This document shows positions 44,372-54,209 of a stretch of 64,000 nucleotides of DNA, piece by piece. Each line of letters begins with the position of its first letter. The stretch's first letter is position 1. The notes under the pieces are model-generated. The model did not search any database. It saw only the letters and a list, made by a program, of their open reading frames with translations, and was not told the DNA's origin. Made by a program: the position numbers and the translations under genes. Source of the stretch: Nostoc edaphicum CCNP1411 (GTDB lineage: Bacteria > Cyanobacteriota > Cyanobacteriia > Cyanobacteriales > Nostocaceae); contig NZ_CP054698.1 in the NCBI RefSeq assembly GCF_014023275.1, forward strand, positions 3,100,001 to 3,164,000, written 5' to 3'.

Positions 44372-46003
44372 ATGATTTTCATGAAACAAAATAAAATTGA
44401 GAATATGGTAGGGCAAAAATCAGAATTAGACGATTACATTGGACAATGTTTAAATAATCGCTATTTAATCAGAGATTTGATTGGCAAAGGAGGGATGGGT
44501 AGAGTTTATCTAGCCGAAGATACTGCTAAAGGTGGTATGCCTATTGCAGTCAAAATATTATCACTTAATTTGGCGAACCAACAAATGTCCCAACGCTTTG
44601 CCAGAGAGATTTTTATTGGCGCTCAATTGGGTCGCAAAAGTAAACATATTGTTCGCATCCTAAGCTATGGCGTTACTGATGATAAAACTCCATTTTATGT
44701 AATGGAATATCTCCAAGGAAAAAATCTCAAACAAATTCTCAAAATTAAGCCCTTAACAATATCAAAGTTTTTGCAGATTTGTAATCAAATTTGTTTAGGT
44801 TTACAATGTGCCCACCAAGGCATCAGCCATAAAGGAGAGATTTATCCTATTGTTCACAGGGATATTAAACCAGAAAATATATTCATTAGTGAAGATAGTA
44901 AACAAGGAGAAATTGTCAAAATACTCGACTTTGGCATTGCAAAATTCCTAACAGAGCGAAGTGGAATGACGCTGACAGATTCTTTTATTGGCAGTTTGCC
45001 TTACTGTTCTCCAGAACACATGGAAGGACGTAAACTGCTAGATGTCCGCTCTGACATTTACAGCTTGGGAGTACTAATGTTTGAGATGCTGACAGGAAAG
45101 CATCCATTTCAGACAAAAAGTAACTCTTTTGGTACTTGGTATCAAGCGCATCGGTTTCAAATGCCACCTACAGTTGAAGAAATTAATCCCCAAGTCAAAG
45201 TTCCGCAGATATTAGAAAAACTATTGATGAGTTGTTTAGCTAAAGAAGTAAGCGATCGCCCTCAGAATATCAACAAAATATTAGAAGATTTAGAAAAGGT
45301 TAATATTCAGCTTAAAGATGTTATTCCTAGCAATGGTAGTGATATTGTTAACCTCTCATTTCCGGTTCAATTAGTACCCGCAACTTTATTATCAGAACAA
45401 GAGTGTTTGCAGAAAAATTGGCCTAAAAATAAGCCAATTGCGCCAATTGGGTTTCCACATTTACTACATACTACCCAAAGACCTATACCAACTTTTTGGG
45501 CAATGTTGCCCAAACAAGAGATTACAAGATTTTTGGATAAAATACATGGCACTGAATTTATTAGTAAAATGAATGTTTACCCGATGCTATTGTGGGTAAC
45601 AGTACTATACGATGCCGAACCTTCTATGACTAAATGGCTACCTTATTTTCTGGATTTGAAAGACAATAAAGGGCAGAATATAGCACGTGGTTTAGCAGAA
45701 GTAGGCTACTATCATTTACTGTTTTTTCCCCTAGAAGATCCAACACGTTGCTCTCATGTAACAACTTTAAATCTCACCGCTAGCCAGCGCCAGCAGCTTG
45801 TAGATTGGTTAGAGATAAGTCAACAGTCAAAAGAATTAATTTCGCCTAATCAAGCCAAAAATATTCTCAAAACAGAGTATGAAAAGCTAAAATTAGATAT
45901 TTTACAAAATTTAGCTATACATCAAAAATCTGAGAGAGAAAGTTTAAAAAATTGGATGAATAAATTCTTGGAGATTTTTTTGAAGTTTGTATCACGCCAT
46001 TGA
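44372..46003 (+). CDS. serine/threonine protein kinase 1
   Basis: A 543-residue Hanks-type kinase. Glycine loop IGKGGMGRVYLAED (about 37-50), ATP Lys in IAVKIL, catalytic VHRDIKPENIF, metal-binding LDFGIAKF, and substrate-side PYCSPEHMEG and DIYSLGVLMFEMLTGKHPF. After the kinase (ends near 310) comes a C-terminal domain of about 220 residues beginning IAPIGFPHLLHTTQ and LPKQEITRFLD. The gene at 46105 has the same domain, so the two arose by duplication. No membrane helix. The domain may sense a ligand or bind a partner; unknown. Two in-frame ATG starts exist (44372, 44381). Confidence 0.92.
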   Translation: MIFMKQNKIENMVGQKSELDDYIGQCLNNRYLIRDLIGKGGMGRVYLAEDTAKGGMPIAVKILSLNLANQQMSQRFAREIFIGAQLGRKSKHIVRILSYGVTDDKTPFYVMEYLQGKNLKQILKIKPLTISKFLQICNQICLGLQCAHQGISHKGEIYPIVHRDIKPENIFISEDSKQGEIVKILDFGIAKFLTERSGMTLTDSFIGSLPYCSPEHMEGRKLLDVRSDIYSLGVLMFEMLTGKHPFQTKSNSFGTWYQAHRFQMPPTVEEINPQVKVPQILEKLLMSCLAKEVSDRPQNINKILEDLEKVNIQLKDVIPSNGSDIVNLSFPVQLVPATLLSEQECLQKNWPKNKPIAPIGFPHLLHTTQRPIPTFWAMLPKQEITRFLDKIHGTEFISKMNVYPMLLWVTVLYDAEPSMTKWLPYFLDLKDNKGQNIARGLAEVGYYHLLFFPLEDPTRCSHVTTLNLTASQRQQLVDWLEISQQSKELISPNQAKNILKTEYEKLKLDILQNLAIHQKSERESLKNWMNKFLEIFLKFVSRH

Positions 46004-46104
46004 AAGTCTGCCATCAAAATGGTTGCCTCCATTATCTAAAAACCTTCTCTTAATTATGTATGTATTGCTAACTTTAAATGTACTCAGGAGTGGAGGTTAA
46101 TAAA

Positions 46105-47628
46105 GTGAATCAGAGCTTATTTACATCTCCAAGTAGTACGGGCTTGCTTGCCAATCGTTATCAACTCAAGCAATTAATTGGTAGCGGTGGTATGGGTGAA
46201 GTTTTTTTAGCAAATGATATTTTGTTAGGAGGAATACCAGTTGCTATCAAGTTTTTGACTCAAACTGTTGTCGATACCAAGATGCAACAAGACTTTGCTC
46301 GTGAAGCTTTAATGAGTGCAGCTTTGAGTCAAAAGAGCATACACATAGTGCGGGCGTATGATTATGGTGTGAATGAGAAAGGCAAACCATACTACGTCAT
46401 GGAATATTTATCTGGCAAGAGTTTAAAGGATTTGATTCCATTACCTCTGCCCATCTTTTTAACTATCTCTCGCCAGATTTGTTTAGGCTTACAATGTGCT
46501 CATCAAGGTATTAACATTGATGGCAAAATTTGTCCATTAGTTCATAGAGATATCAAACCTGCCAATATATTAGTTATTCCCGATCCGATATTGGGTCAGT
46601 TAGTTAAAATTCTTGATTTTGGGATTGCTAGATTTTTAAATTATGCATCAACAGCTAGTACAAGTAGGGGATTTAATGGCACTTTACCCTACTGTTCTCC
46701 AGAACAACTAGATGGGGAAAAATTAGATAGTCGCTCTGATATTTATAGCCTGGGTGTGATGATGTTTGAAATGCTCACAGGCAAAAAACCTTGGCAACCA
46801 GAAACTGACTATTTTGGGGCTTGGTATAAAGCACATCACTTTGAACAACCAAAAACGATCGCAGAGGTTAAACCGACTCTGAAAATACCTCATAAGCTAA
46901 ATAATTTAATTATGGCTTGTCTTGCTAAAAAAGCAGGCGATCGCCCACAAAATATAGCTCAAATTTTGCAAATTTTAAACAGCTTAGAACAGTCTAATTC
47001 TCCCAGCTTACCTACAACTTTAGGCTCTAACTCTATTCTTAGCCGTCCCCTAGATTCTGGATTACCAATCACAGTAGAACAAAACTATCGGCAACTTTTG
47101 TGGCCTCAAAATAAACCAATTCAAGAAATTGTTTTTCCTCAGCTTTTAGACGCCCCACAAGGATCTCTAACAGCGCTATGGTTGATGTTGCCTAAACAAG
47201 AAATCAAAAACTATGCGGTTTCTACTCGTTACAGCCAGTTTATCTTCATAACATCCCCTCACCCAATGCTGTTGTGGGTGACTGTACTCTACAATCGGCA
47301 ATTGGCTCCTAAGTGGCTACCATGCTATTTAGATATGCAAAATCCCCAAAATCTTAGGCTGGTAAGTTTATTGGCTGAAAATGAGCAGTATCCTTTGATT
47401 TTCTTTACTCTGGAAGCGCCAAATTCTTGTATCAAAGTTCTCAGCAGTCGCATTGAGCCAACTCAGCGGCAAATGTTGAAAACCTGGGTGCAACAGAGTC
47501 ATAATCTACCGCCCGCTTCTCAACCCCAGTTGAGCAAACAGCTATTAAAGCAGCAGTATAAACAAATGCAATCCCGGATATTGCAGCATCTCGAATCAGA
47601 GCCACAGGTTGTATTATCTAGGTTTTAA
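46105..47628 (+). CDS. serine/threonine protein kinase 2
   Basis: A 507-residue Hanks-type kinase, paralogous and adjacent to the previous gene. Start is GTG 46105 (NQSLFTSPSSTGLLANRY) because GGAGG at 46092-46096 is 8 bp upstream; an in-frame ATG at 46078 lies before the site. Motifs: IGSGGMGEVFLANDI, VAIKFL, VHRDIKPANIL, LDFGIARF, PYCSPEQLDGEKLDSRSDIYSLGVMMFEMLTG. The C-terminal domain starts LLWPQNKPIQEIVFPQLLDAPQ and includes LPKQEIKNYAVSTRYSQF and PMLLWVTVLYNRQ, as in kinase 1. Likely phosphorylates protein partners in the cytoplasm; targets unknown. Confidence 0.92.
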   Translation: MNQSLFTSPSSTGLLANRYQLKQLIGSGGMGEVFLANDILLGGIPVAIKFLTQTVVDTKMQQDFAREALMSAALSQKSIHIVRAYDYGVNEKGKPYYVMEYLSGKSLKDLIPLPLPIFLTISRQICLGLQCAHQGINIDGKICPLVHRDIKPANILVIPDPILGQLVKILDFGIARFLNYASTASTSRGFNGTLPYCSPEQLDGEKLDSRSDIYSLGVMMFEMLTGKKPWQPETDYFGAWYKAHHFEQPKTIAEVKPTLKIPHKLNNLIMACLAKKAGDRPQNIAQILQILNSLEQSNSPSLPTTLGSNSILSRPLDSGLPITVEQNYRQLLWPQNKPIQEIVFPQLLDAPQGSLTALWLMLPKQEIKNYAVSTRYSQFIFITSPHPMLLWVTVLYNRQLAPKWLPCYLDMQNPQNLRLVSLLAENEQYPLIFFTLEAPNSCIKVLSSRIEPTQRQMLKTWVQQSHNLPPASQPQLSKQLLKQQYKQMQSRILQHLESEPQVVLSRF

Positions 47629-47738
47629 CGAAAAATTTCCACCTTGGAGAGATGAGACAAAAATAATTTCTAATTTCCTATTCCAAAACACTTGACAAGT
47701 AGAAAAAAAATAGTGATAATAGCAAAGTTGCCAAACAA

Positions 47739-47812
47739 GGGACTGTAGTTCAATTGGTTAGAGCACCGCCCTGTCACGGCGGAAGTTGCGGGTTCGAGCC
47801 CCGTCAGTCCCG
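47739..47812 (+). tRNA. tRNA-Asp (GTC)
   Basis: A 74-nt cloverleaf: acceptor GGGACTG / CAGTCCC with G73, D-arm TAGTTCAATTGGTTAGA, anticodon stem CCGCC / GGCGG with loop CTGTCAC (anticodon GTC), and T-loop GGTTCGAGCC. CCA is not encoded. Located 111 bp after kinase 2 and upstream of gltX. Confidence 0.98.
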
Positions 47813-47950
47813 TTCTAAATTTATCAGTAGTTAATCATCGAAACAAAGCTCGGTGGTTTTAAACTTTGAATTCCCCAAAAGGATTGACTCAGAATTCAGG
47901 GTTTGAATATAAGCTACATTTATCATGCTTTGCGAAAGAGAGAATCAACT

Positions 47951-49396
47951 GTGACTGTTAGAGTCCGTATTGCGCCGAGTCCAACCGGAAATTTACATAT
48001 TGGTACAGCTAGAACAGCTGTATTTAACTGGTTATTTGCCCGCCACCACGGCGGGAAATTTATACTCCGAATAGAAGACACAGATTTAGAGCGATCGCGT
48101 CCCGAATACACCGACAATATTCTTGAAGGACTGCGCTGGCTAGGGCTTAACTGGGATGAAGGGCCATTTTTTCAATCCCAACGCCTGGATCTTTATAAAG
48201 AAGCAGTACAAAAACTGCTAGATCAAGGATTAGCCTATCGCTGCTACACCACCTCAGAAGAATTAGAGGCGCTCAGAGAAGCCCAAAAAGCTAGAGGTGA
48301 AGCTCCTCGCTATGATAACCGTCACCGTAACCTCACGCCAGAACAACGCGCCGCTTTTGAAGCAGAAGGTCGTTCTTTTGTAATTCGCTTCAAAATCGAA
48401 GATGGGCGGGAAATTGTCTGGAATGACCTAGTAAGAGGAAAAATGTCTTGGCGAGGTAGCGATTTAGGTGGTGATATGGTCATCGCCCGCGCCTCAGAAG
48501 AGGGAAGTGGTCAACCTTTATACAACTTTGTCGTTGTAGTGGATGACATCGATATGCAAATCACCCATGTCATCCGGGGAGAAGACCACATCGCCAACAC
48601 CGCCAAGCAAATTCTGCTATATGAAGCAATGGGGGCAAAAATCCCAGAATTTTCCCACACACCATTGATTCTGAACATGGAAGGACGCAAGCTTTCTAAG
48701 CGTGATGGCGTCACTTCCATTTCTGACTTTCAGAAAATGGGCTTTACTGCTGAAGGTTTGGTGAATTACATGACATTACTGGGTTGGTCGCCACCAGACT
48801 CAACGCAAGAAATATTTACCTTAGAATCAGCAGCCAAAGAATTTGGCTTTGAGCGTGTAAATAAAGCAGGTGCAAAGTTTGATTGGGACAAGCTGGATTG
48901 GTTGAACAGCCAGTATATCCACAAGACACCAGTAGATAAACTTACAGATTTACTCATACCCTATTGGCAAGGGGCTGGGTATAAATTTGATGGTGGAAGA
49001 GAACGCCCCTGGTTAGAACAGCTAGTAACTTTAATTAGCCAGAGTTTGACTCGTTTAGTAGATGCAGTAGCTCAAAGCCAACTATTTTTTAGCGACAAAG
49101 TTGAATTTAGCGATGAAGGTAGCACACAACTGAAACAAGAAGGTTCTGCTGCTGTCCTTGAGGCGATTGTCAAAGCTTTGGAAAACCAGGCGCAACTATC
49201 GGAAGCCGCCGCTCAGGATATTATCAAACAAGTGGTGAAAGAGCAAAAAGTCAAAAAAGGCTTGGTAATGCGATCGCTTAGAGCAGCTTTAACTGGAGAT
49301 GTTCATGGCCCCGACCTCATTCAATCTTGGTTACTACTAAATCAGATTGGTTTAGATAAACCACGCTTGAGTCGCGCTATAACGGAAGCTCATTAG
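47951..49396 (+). CDS. gltX: glutamyl-tRNA synthetase
   Basis: Charges tRNA-Glu with glutamate; in cyanobacteria the product also feeds tetrapyrrole (chlorophyll) synthesis through glutamyl-tRNA reductase. From GTG 47951 ([34 protein letters not shown]) the protein is 481 residues. The HIGH-type signature is [13 protein letters not shown] and the KMSKS-type is GRKLSKRDG (about residue 240). The C-terminal anticodon-binding domain is helical. The open frame extends upstream to TTG 47903, but the family start and the 16 odd leading residues favour GTG 47951. Full length, normal for a discriminating or non-discriminating GluRS; which type is not evident. Confidence 0.97.
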   Translation: MTVRVRIAPSPTGNLHIGTARTAVFNWLFARHHGGKFILRIEDTDLERSRPEYTDNILEGLRWLGLNWDEGPFFQSQRLDLYKEAVQKLLDQGLAYRCYTTSEELEALREAQKARGEAPRYDNRHRNLTPEQRAAFEAEGRSFVIRFKIEDGREIVWNDLVRGKMSWRGSDLGGDMVIARASEEGSGQPLYNFVVVVDDIDMQITHVIRGEDHIANTAKQILLYEAMGAKIPEFSHTPLILNMEGRKLSKRDGVTSISDFQKMGFTAEGLVNYMTLLGWSPPDSTQEIFTLESAAKEFGFERVNKAGAKFDWDKLDWLNSQYIHKTPVDKLTDLLIPYWQGAGYKFDGGRERPWLEQLVTLISQSLTRLVDAVAQSQLFFSDKVEFSDEGSTQLKQEGSAAVLEAIVKALENQAQLSEAAAQDIIKQVVKEQKVKKGLVMRSLRAALTGDVHGPDLIQSWLLLNQIGLDKPRLSRAITEAH

Positions 49397-49432
49397 CGAT
49401 TACTTCCAAATTTTAGAAATATTTTAGATTTT

Positions 49433-49456
49433 AGGGGCGCACAAACGTGCGCCCCT
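49433..49456 (+). terminator. palindrome after gltX
   Basis: A perfect 10-bp stem AGGGGCGCAC / GTGCGCCCCT with an AAAC loop, 37 bp past the stop. It is of a type repeated in Nostoc genomes; it may serve as terminator although no T-run follows. Confidence 0.5.
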
Positions 49457-49619
49457 ATCCATAAGGTAGAGCAACTATAAGAACAAAAAATCATTGACTA
49501 ATTACTCATGAATTATCCCCAATTTCAAATCTAAAATAGGTAGTCAATTCTCCTCACTTTGGGAACTTGGTGTGTAAAATTAATGTCTTCAAAAACACTT
49601 AGAAGCGAACGTAATTACA

Positions 49620-50120
49620 ATGCCAACACAAGCGCTCAATAGAGGGATAAGATTATCGTTCATGATAGTTACGCTCTTCATCATATCGACGGTTACCCCT
49701 GTTACTGATGCTGATGCTCAGGAAGCGCCAACGATATTTGGAGATGTCACCATTGGTCCTCAGTTTTCGCCAGACCCCTTGACAGTTCGCGGGATGAGTG
49801 GTGGTTCAATATCTGGGAGTCAAGTAGCTGGGAGAAGTGAAACAGCCACTGGCCCTTGTAACGGATTTGTTGATGAAACCCCAGACCACACATTAGCGCT
49901 AACAAGTAAATTTGACTACCTAAAGTTGCAAGTGCAAAGTCCTGAAGACACCACCATAACTATCAAGGGGCCTGGTGGTACTTGGTGCAATGACGATTTT
50001 GATGGCAAAAATGCCGGCATTGTTGGTGAATGGCTACCTGGAAGTTACCAAATTTGGGTTGGTTCTTACGAAAAAGGCAAATATCTTCCTTACACTTTAC
50101 AAATTACAGAAGCTAAGTAG
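49620..50120 (+). CDS. secreted hypothetical protein
   Basis: A 166-residue protein with a signal peptide: basic start, hydrophobic SFMIVTLFIISTVTPVT, probable cleavage after ADA. The mature domain is beta-rich: IFGDVTIGPQFSPDPLTVRGMSGGSISGSQVAG, a DHTLALTSKFDYLKLQVQSPEDTTITIKGPGGTWCNDD stretch and GEWLPGSYQIWVGSYEKGKYLPYTLQITE. This layout resembles bacterial pre-peptidase C-like domains and cyanobacterial secreted beta-sandwich proteins. Two cysteines (CNGF and WCND) could form a disulfide. Function unknown, location periplasmic or extracellular. ATG 49620; weak ribosome binding site. Confidence 0.7.
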   Translation: MPTQALNRGIRLSFMIVTLFIISTVTPVTDADAQEAPTIFGDVTIGPQFSPDPLTVRGMSGGSISGSQVAGRSETATGPCNGFVDETPDHTLALTSKFDYLKLQVQSPEDTTITIKGPGGTWCNDDFDGKNAGIVGEWLPGSYQIWVGSYEKGKYLPYTLQITEAK

Positions 50121-50230
50121 GGGATTGGGGATTAGAGATTAGGTATTGAGGATTAGATTAAAAATTAGGGTTCAACTAATTTTTTCCAGTCCCTAGTTTC
50201 CCAGTCCCCAGTCCCCAGTTTCCCAGAATG
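50110..50230 (+). repeat. STRR/hairpin repeat region
   Basis: GGGGATTGGGGATTAGAGATTAGG heptamer-type units followed by CAGTCCCCAGTCCCCAG-type C-rich units, a foldback similar to others in the window. The gap to ftsH (50231-50529) holds its promoter region; no clear box seen. Confidence 0.65.
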
Positions 50231-50529
50231 ATGATTGATTGAGAAGGGCTTAAACACCACGAGAAGCATTCTAGAGAAATTCTCCATGTCTTTGCATCCC
50301 GTTGCGCTCCTTTTTCTCGTGCGATATTGTATTAAAATTAAGTTAACTTTGATTAAGATTCTTGTTGGCATCGCCATAATGCTCTAATCGCTTTATGGCA
50401 GTGCATATAAGAGATCAAATTAAACAAAATGGATTTATAGACATCCGTTTAACAGCTTAAAGTTACAGAGTGATGAACATTCCGTTACTAAGGCTGATGA
50501 GTTGTATAGGCATCTAGAGGCAAATTAAG

Positions 50530-52416
50530 ATGAAATTCTCTTGGAAAGTCGTAGTACTCTGGACATTGCCGGCTTTGGTAATTGGCTTTTTCTTCTGGCA
50601 AGGGGCTTTTGCAGGCGCTCCTACTGACATGAGTAAGAATGCAGCCAATACCCGCATGACCTATGGTCGCTTTCTAGAATACTTGGATGGCGATCGCGTC
50701 ACCAGTGTGGATCTTTACGAAGGCGGTAGGACAGCAATTATAGAAGCCCGCGATCCAGACATCGAAAATCGTGTCCAAAGGTGGCGTGTAGATTTGCCTA
50801 TTAACGCTCCTGAGTTAATTAGCAAGCTCAAAGAAAAAGCCATTAGTTTTGATGCTCACCCCATGCGGAATGATGGCGCAATTTGGGGATTGTTGGGCAA
50901 TCTCGTATTTCCAGTTTTATTGATTACCGGGTTGTTCTTTTTGTTCCGGCGTTCTAGCAACCTTCCCGGCGGGCCAGGTCAAGCGATGAACTTCGGCAAA
51001 TCCAAAGCGCGTTTCCAAATGGAAGCAAAAACCGGAGTCAAATTTGACGACGTAGCTGGGATTGAAGAAGCTAAAGAAGAATTGCAAGAAGTTGTCACCT
51101 TCCTGAAGCAGCCAGAAAGATTTACTGCTGTGGGCGCACGGATTCCCAAGGGAGTGCTGTTAGTTGGGCCTCCTGGAACTGGTAAAACTTTACTAGCAAA
51201 AGCGATCGCTGGTGAAGCAGGTGTACCTTTCTTCAGTATTTCCGGTTCAGAATTTGTGGAAATGTTCGTTGGTGTGGGTGCATCCCGCGTCCGCGATTTG
51301 TTTAAGAAAGCCAAAGACAACGCCCCCTGTATCATCTTCATCGATGAAATCGACGCCGTGGGTAGACAACGGGGTGCTGGTATCGGTGGCGGTAATGACG
51401 AGAGAGAGCAAACCCTCAACCAATTGCTCACCGAAATGGACGGGTTTGAAGGTAACACAGGCATCATTATTATTGCTGCCACCAACCGTCCCGACGTACT
51501 AGACTCAGCCTTGTTGCGTCCCGGTCGTTTCGACCGACAAGTAACAGTCGATGCACCCGATATCAAAGGGCGTTTGGAAATCTTGCAAGTCCATGCGCGG
51601 AACAAGAAACTAGACACTAGCGTATCTTTAGATGCGATCGCTCGCCGCACTCCTGGATTTACTGGTGCTGACTTAGCCAACTTACTCAACGAAGCGGCAA
51701 TTCTTACCGCCAGAAGACGTAAAGAAGCGATCACCCTCCGCGAAATTGATGATGCGGTGGATCGGGTAGTTGCAGGGATGGAAGGTACTCCTTTGGTAGA
51801 TAGCAAGAGCAAGCGCTTGATTGCTTACCACGAAATTGGACACGCTTTAGTTGGGACTTTGTTAAAAGACCATGACCCAGTACAGAAAGTTACCCTGATT
51901 CCACGTGGACAAGCACAGGGTTTAACTTGGTTTACACCCAACGAAGAACAGGGATTAATTTCTCGTTCTCAGTTGAAAGCCAGAATTACTGGTGCTTTGG
52001 GTGGTCGCGCCGCTGAAGAGGTAATTTTTGGGGCTGCGGAAGTCACAACTGGCGCTGGTGGAGACTTGCAGCAATTATCGGGAATGGCACGGCAGATGGT
52101 GACTCGGTTCGGGATGTCCGACTTAGGCCCACTGTCGTTAGAAAGCCAGCAGGGAGAAGTATTCTTGGGTCGTGATTGGACAACCCGATCTGAGTATTCT
52201 GAATCCATTGCTTCCCGTATTGATGCTCAAGTCAGAGAAATTGTTGAGCAGTGCTACGACAATGCTAAGAAGATCATCCGTGACCATCGCACTGTCACCG
52301 ATCGCTTAGTAGATTTGCTCATCGAGAAAGAAACAATTGACGGCGAAGAATTCCGCCAGATTGTGGCTGAGTATGCTGAAGTGCCAGAGAAGCAACAGTA
52401 TGTACCGCAACTGTAA
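50530..52416 (+). CDS. ftsH: ATP-dependent zinc metalloprotease FtsH
   Basis: Thylakoid/plasma-membrane AAA protease that degrades damaged membrane proteins such as photosystem II D1. The 628-residue protein has two membrane helices (about 7-27 and 117-138), then the AAA module: [14 protein letters not shown], Walker [20 protein letters not shown], pore loop [15 protein letters not shown], Walker [17 protein letters not shown], and the SRH region [21 protein letters not shown]. The protease zinc motif is HEIGH ([11 protein letters not shown], about residue 434). Length and layout are normal. Which FtsH paralogue (1-4) it is cannot be told here. A strong terminator follows. Confidence 0.97.
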   Translation: MKFSWKVVVLWTLPALVIGFFFWQGAFAGAPTDMSKNAANTRMTYGRFLEYLDGDRVTSVDLYEGGRTAIIEARDPDIENRVQRWRVDLPINAPELISKLKEKAISFDAHPMRNDGAIWGLLGNLVFPVLLITGLFFLFRRSSNLPGGPGQAMNFGKSKARFQMEAKTGVKFDDVAGIEEAKEELQEVVTFLKQPERFTAVGARIPKGVLLVGPPGTGKTLLAKAIAGEAGVPFFSISGSEFVEMFVGVGASRVRDLFKKAKDNAPCIIFIDEIDAVGRQRGAGIGGGNDEREQTLNQLLTEMDGFEGNTGIIIIAATNRPDVLDSALLRPGRFDRQVTVDAPDIKGRLEILQVHARNKKLDTSVSLDAIARRTPGFTGADLANLLNEAAILTARRRKEAITLREIDDAVDRVVAGMEGTPLVDSKSKRLIAYHEIGHALVGTLLKDHDPVQKVTLIPRGQAQGLTWFTPNEEQGLISRSQLKARITGALGGRAAEEVIFGAAEVTTGAGGDLQQLSGMARQMVTRFGMSDLGPLSLESQQGEVFLGRDWTTRSEYSESIASRIDAQVREIVEQCYDNAKKIIRDHRTVTDRLVDLLIEKETIDGEEFRQIVAEYAEVPEKQQYVPQL

Positions 52417-52468
52417 TAGTTGACTCAATTCTAGCTAGCATCTGGAAATGAGTGAAGTAACAAAAAAT

Positions 52469-52503
52469 AAAATGAGGATGGCGTATACCATCCTCATTTT
52501 TTT
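52469..52503 (+). terminator. intrinsic terminator after ftsH
   Basis: A perfect 13-bp stem AAAATGAGGATGG / CCATCCTCATTTT with a 6-base CGTATA loop and a run of T residues. 50 bp past the stop; classical Rho-independent form. Confidence 0.9.
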
Positions 52504-52567
52504 ACGTTTTTTCAGTGTTAGGAAGCTTCTAATTTTAAAATTCTCAAAATTTATGAACCCATAAACT

Positions 52568-53254
52568 CTATAACAAACCTTGTTTTTTCAACTTAGCAAG
52601 CGCATCTTCAGCCGCAGCTTTCTCAGCATCTTTTTTATTGCGTCCCTTGCCTTCTCCATAAATCTTTTCATCTACCAATACTTTGGCTATGAATTCTGGC
52701 GCATGAGAAGGGCCTCCTATTTGGTCTGTGAAATATTTGGGTGGATTTGGGGTAACGTTGCGTTGCACCCATTCTTGAAAGCGGTTTTTTGAGTCTACAT
52801 TAGAACGAGGCACAATTATATGCTTAGGATCTACAGAATCAAATAGTGGTTCTATAATTGCGCGAACTGTTTCAATATTAGACTCATTGTCTAAATAGTA
52901 AGCACCAAGAACTGCTTCAAAGGTACTACTAAGCAAATTAGGATTTTGGTAGCCTCCGTCTCGAATTGCGCCTTTTCCTAACCGCATCCTAAAGTCTAAA
53001 CCTACCTCCTCGGCGAACTTTGCTAATTGTTTTTCATCTACCAGCGCCGAACGCCGCCGGGTTAGTTCATCTTCTCCCATTTCTGCATGACGACCATAGA
53101 GATATTCGCCACTTAAGAAATTCAGCAAAGCATCACCGAGGAATTCTAGGCGTTCATTATGTTCGCCTTCTCCGGGGTTTTCATGGACATAAGAACGATG
53201 TGTAAGCGCACGGCGTAGAAGTTTTTCATTATGGAATATTAGAAGTTTGTGCAT
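52568..53254 (-). CDS. rnc: ribonuclease III
   Basis: Double-strand-specific RNA endonuclease for rRNA and mRNA processing. The 228-residue protein starts with HKLLIFHNEKLLRRALTHRSYVHENPGEGEHNERLEFLGDALL, which includes the RNase III signature NERLEFLGDALL (about 33-44). A second catalytic patch is NLLSSTFEAVLGAYYLDN (Glu). The C-terminal double-stranded RNA-binding domain starts at DSKNRFQEWVQRN and ends with GRNKKDAEKAAAEDALAKL. Length normal. Convergent with ftsH, sharing the terminator region at 52469-52503. Confidence 0.97.
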   Translation of the reverse strand: MHKLLIFHNEKLLRRALTHRSYVHENPGEGEHNERLEFLGDALLNFLSGEYLYGRHAEMGEDELTRRRSALVDEKQLAKFAEEVGLDFRMRLGKGAIRDGGYQNPNLLSSTFEAVLGAYYLDNESNIETVRAIIEPLFDSVDPKHIIVPRSNVDSKNRFQEWVQRNVTPNPPKYFTDQIGGPSHAPEFIAKVLVDEKIYGEGKGRNKKDAEKAAAEDALAKLKKQGLL

Positions 53255-53351
53255 TTTTATATTGTATTTTATTGCAAAATTGGCTGTTGGGAAACTTTAC
53301 AAGTGTTGCTTTGTTCAGACATAAAAAAACCGCAAATCGCGGTGTCTTGGG

Positions 53352-53381
53352 AAAACCCAGTTTTTTATTCAACTGGGTTTT
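53352..53381 (-). terminator. terminator of the NYN-domain gene
   Basis: An 11-bp stem AAAACCCAGTT / AACTGGGTTTT with an 8-base loop just beyond the stop of the minus-strand gene at 53393. A second small hairpin (ACCGC/GCGGT) lies next to it. Confidence 0.75.
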
Positions 53382-53392
53382 TCAAAGCTATT

Positions 53393-54199
53393 TTAGGCAG
53401 CCAGTATATCTAACTCAGTTAAAAATAACTGCTGATTTTGCTTTTTGACTTTGCCATCCTTTACAGCAACATCAATAAACTGGCTAAAACTCTTAAATTT
53501 CTTTCCATCATCTGTAGAAATAGATAAGTATCCTTGATAGTTAGCACAATGTTGACGCATCAATTTATCAATGCGACCAAATACGGTAGGCTTACCTTGG
53601 CTTGAGGCAGTTTTGATAGCTTCAATTAGATACTCTATAGCCTCTTTGCAATTAATCTGAGACACAATAGCCGTGTTTTGAGGTTGAGTCTTATTGCTAT
53701 TGTCAACTAACTCAGGTAATTGATCTACAAAATAGAAGTTTTCATTACCAACTAGTTTAATCAATCTTGGATTTTCACTACCTCTTTGAGCAAAAATTAT
53801 CACTTTTTTACCTAATGCCTGTAACATGCAAATTAAGCCAGCATAGTCCCAGTCTCCTAGTACCAGAATAATTGTATTAGGACTAGGTGAAGGTTTTGGG
53901 GCGAACAGTTTAACACAGTCAGCCATCAATCTATAATCTGCACTATTCTCTGAATGATCGGGAACATCAACACACTTCATACCAAGAATTTCAAGTTCAT
54001 TTTTGGTGCTAACTTGGTTTCTGTAGTGTGAATTATAGTAGACATTTTTGCAGTCTATACGCCCCTTGGATTGGGCAAATTCCAGCAACAAATCACCCTT
54101 TCCTTTAATTGAAGAGACGTTTTGAATATCGGCAAAAATACCGACAGAATTTTTCTGCTGGTTAGTTTGTTTTTTGGAAGACTTATCAGCGTGTGTCAT
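53393..54199 (-). CDS. NYN-domain (PIN-like) ribonuclease with C-terminal helical domain
   Basis: A 268-residue protein of the NYN family (PIN-like nucleases). Catalytic acidic residues are in VGIFADIQNVSS (first Asp, about residue 24), ADYRLMADCVKLFAP (about 89-101) and IILVLGDWDYAGLI (Asp, about 114-117); YFVDQLPELVD ends the domain. The C-terminal part (about 185-268), with VFGRIDKLMRQHCANYQGYLSISTDDGKKFKSFSQFIDVAVKDGKVKK, resembles a LOTUS/OST-HTH-like RNA-binding domain. Probably a cytoplasmic RNase. An IS4-family element inserted only 10 bp upstream of the start and may have replaced its promoter. Confidence 0.87.
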   Translation of the reverse strand: MTHADKSSKKQTNQQKNSVGIFADIQNVSSIKGKGDLLLEFAQSKGRIDCKNVYYNSHYRNQVSTKNELEILGMKCVDVPDHSENSADYRLMADCVKLFAPKPSPSPNTIILVLGDWDYAGLICMLQALGKKVIIFAQRGSENPRLIKLVGNENFYFVDQLPELVDNSNKTQPQNTAIVSQINCKEAIEYLIEAIKTASSQGKPTVFGRIDKLMRQHCANYQGYLSISTDDGKKFKSFSQFIDVAVKDGKVKKQNQQLFLTELDILAA

Positions 54200-54209
54200 T
54201 GTAATATAT

